A program made the translations under genes and the position numbers. This document shows positions 63,386 to 64,000 of a DNA stretch of 64,000 nt, piece after piece (the first letter of the stretch is position 1; every line of letters starts with the position of its first letter). This DNA is from Reclinomonas americana ATCC 50394. Lineage: Eukaryota; Jakobida; Jakobea; Jakobida. Under the pieces are notes generated by a model, which was given only the letters and a program-made list of their open reading frames with translations, was not told the origin of the DNA and made no database searches. The stretch is taken from contig PS015010.1 in the NCBI GenBank assembly GCA_048213135.1, positions 806,001 to 870,000 of the forward strand. The letters are read 5' to 3'.

Positions 63386-64000
63386 TTAACTGAACCATCC
63401 TCCCTTTTTCAAACTCCTTACACCTTCACCGATCTTGAACCCGTTGTTGTAGATCTCTATTTTGTATTCGCCAATGGTGAAGTCGGAAGCCTGCTTCCAG
63501 TCGAAGCTGAGCGTTTGCCGTTGTCCCTGTGTGTATTTGAAATCGATCTTTTGCGTAAAGATTTTTTCAACGCCCTCGCGGGTGCTGAACTTGCCTGAGC
63601 CCAGTTCCGGTGCGGAAACGGGATTACCATTGGGGCCGGTAATGCATACGTAAATATCTTTAGGGCCCGATTCCGCGATCCTGTTCTCATCTATATCAAA
63701 AGAGATGCGGAGTCTATCCACTCGTTTGGCCGTACTTGTTTCCTTACCCTTTTCATTGATACCCCGTATAGAGAAGTTGGAAGCGTGAAGGGTAGAGCCT
63801 ACATCCAGCAGGGCGTCCTTTACTTTGATCACGTTATTGGCAGAGTCGAAATCGCGGATCACTTTATCGCGTTGTTGTGTTACCAGTTCTTTCTCCTGTT
63901 TCAATACCAGTTTTTCTCCCTGCAGTGTTTCTATCTGTGTTTTGAATCCTTCTATATCGCCTTTGAGTGAACCAATAAGGCTGGCGGCTTCTTTCAGTTC
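63386..64000 (-). CDS. Coiled-coil protein of unknown function, 5'-truncated by window edge
   Basis: The frame stays open to the end of the window, so the start lies beyond it. About 204 residues are visible. The first 60 are a strong coiled coil (LKEAASLIGSLKGDIEGF, TLQGEKLVLKQEKELV). The rest is a beta-rich domain: LRISFDIDENRIAESGPKDIYVCITGPNGN, TQKIDFKYTQGQRQTLSFDW and GEYKIEIYNNGFKIGEG. The domain reads like an Ig-type fold found after coiled coils in Bacteroidota proteins. I do not recognise a characterised family. A membrane segment, if any, would be in the missing part. Confidence 0.7.
   Translation of the reverse strand, partial: ELKEAASLIGSLKGDIEGFKTQIETLQGEKLVLKQEKELVTQQRDKVIRDFDSANNVIKVKDALLDVGSTLHASNFSIRGINEKGKETSTAKRVDRLRISFDIDENRIAESGPKDIYVCITGPNGNPVSAPELGSGKFSTREGVEKIFTQKIDFKYTQGQRQTLSFDWKQASDFTIGEYKIEIYNNGFKIGEGVRSLKKGGWFS

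Overview
The window looks like a chromosomal segment of a Bacteroidota bacterium, most likely of the Chitinophagaceae or a close relative. The evidence is two type IX secretion (T9SS) type A sorting-domain proteins, one giant surface protein with a type B (gliding-motility, CHU_C) C-terminus next to a PorP/SprF partner, a BlaR1/BlaI pair, a propeller-type sensor kinase, a succinate dehydrogenase with a single cytochrome b subunit, and sixteen matches to the Bacteroidota -7 promoter element TAnnTTTG just upstream of genes. Most of the content is core housekeeping. I see no rRNA, tRNA, CRISPR array, insertion sequence or prophage. The only gene of phage-associated type is an ORF6N-domain gene.

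Layout. 0-6.4 kb: the end of a four-helix-bundle gene, pruA, then a pyrimidine/CoA block (pyrR, pyrB, coaD, a thioesterase) and a divergent NUDIX/pyrE pair. 6.4-18 kb is the accessory surface region: LEA-like lipoprotein, a 1.2 kb gene-free stretch, a T9SS type A protein, a short protein resembling that protein's penultimate module, a 2107-residue IgGFc-binding-like/PKD adhesin with internal tandem duplication, and PorP/SprF. 18.3-22.8 kb: M56 peptidase/BlaI with a twin operator, and a membrane pyrophosphatase. 23-28.6 kb: nusB-DUF1573-yajC-coaE (reverse) and groES-groEL. 28.6-38.7 kb: SET protein, APC permease, lysoplasmalogenase, HU/SPOR protein, FKBP, serine deaminase, smpB, ORF6N gene, fbaA-accD, and an orphan metal/corrinoid-binding protein. 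39.4-45.6 kb: cystathionine beta-synthase, an SDR with a signal peptide, a C-terminal processing protease, and a BadF-type sugar kinase followed by murQ, probably peptidoglycan recycling. 45.7-52.7 kb: a T9SS beta-propeller protein, then a repeat-rich S74 surface protein in one run with a sensor kinase and a NarL-type regulator. 52.8-57 kb: an unknown protein and sdhCAB. 57.2-64 kb: SDR, nitroreductase, divergent HxlR regulator, DUF4920 protein, a large probable outer-membrane protein and a truncated coiled-coil protein.

The least explained material is non-coding. Several families of short degenerate phrases recur in gaps between genes and are combined like modules, for example at 44673-44816 and 51959-52050. 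A 17-bp palindromic core occurs twice at the ORF6N gene, once inside the coding sequence and once across its stop codon, with matched changes on both arms. Several -7 boxes lie only 4-7 bases from the start codon, which suggests leaderless mRNAs.
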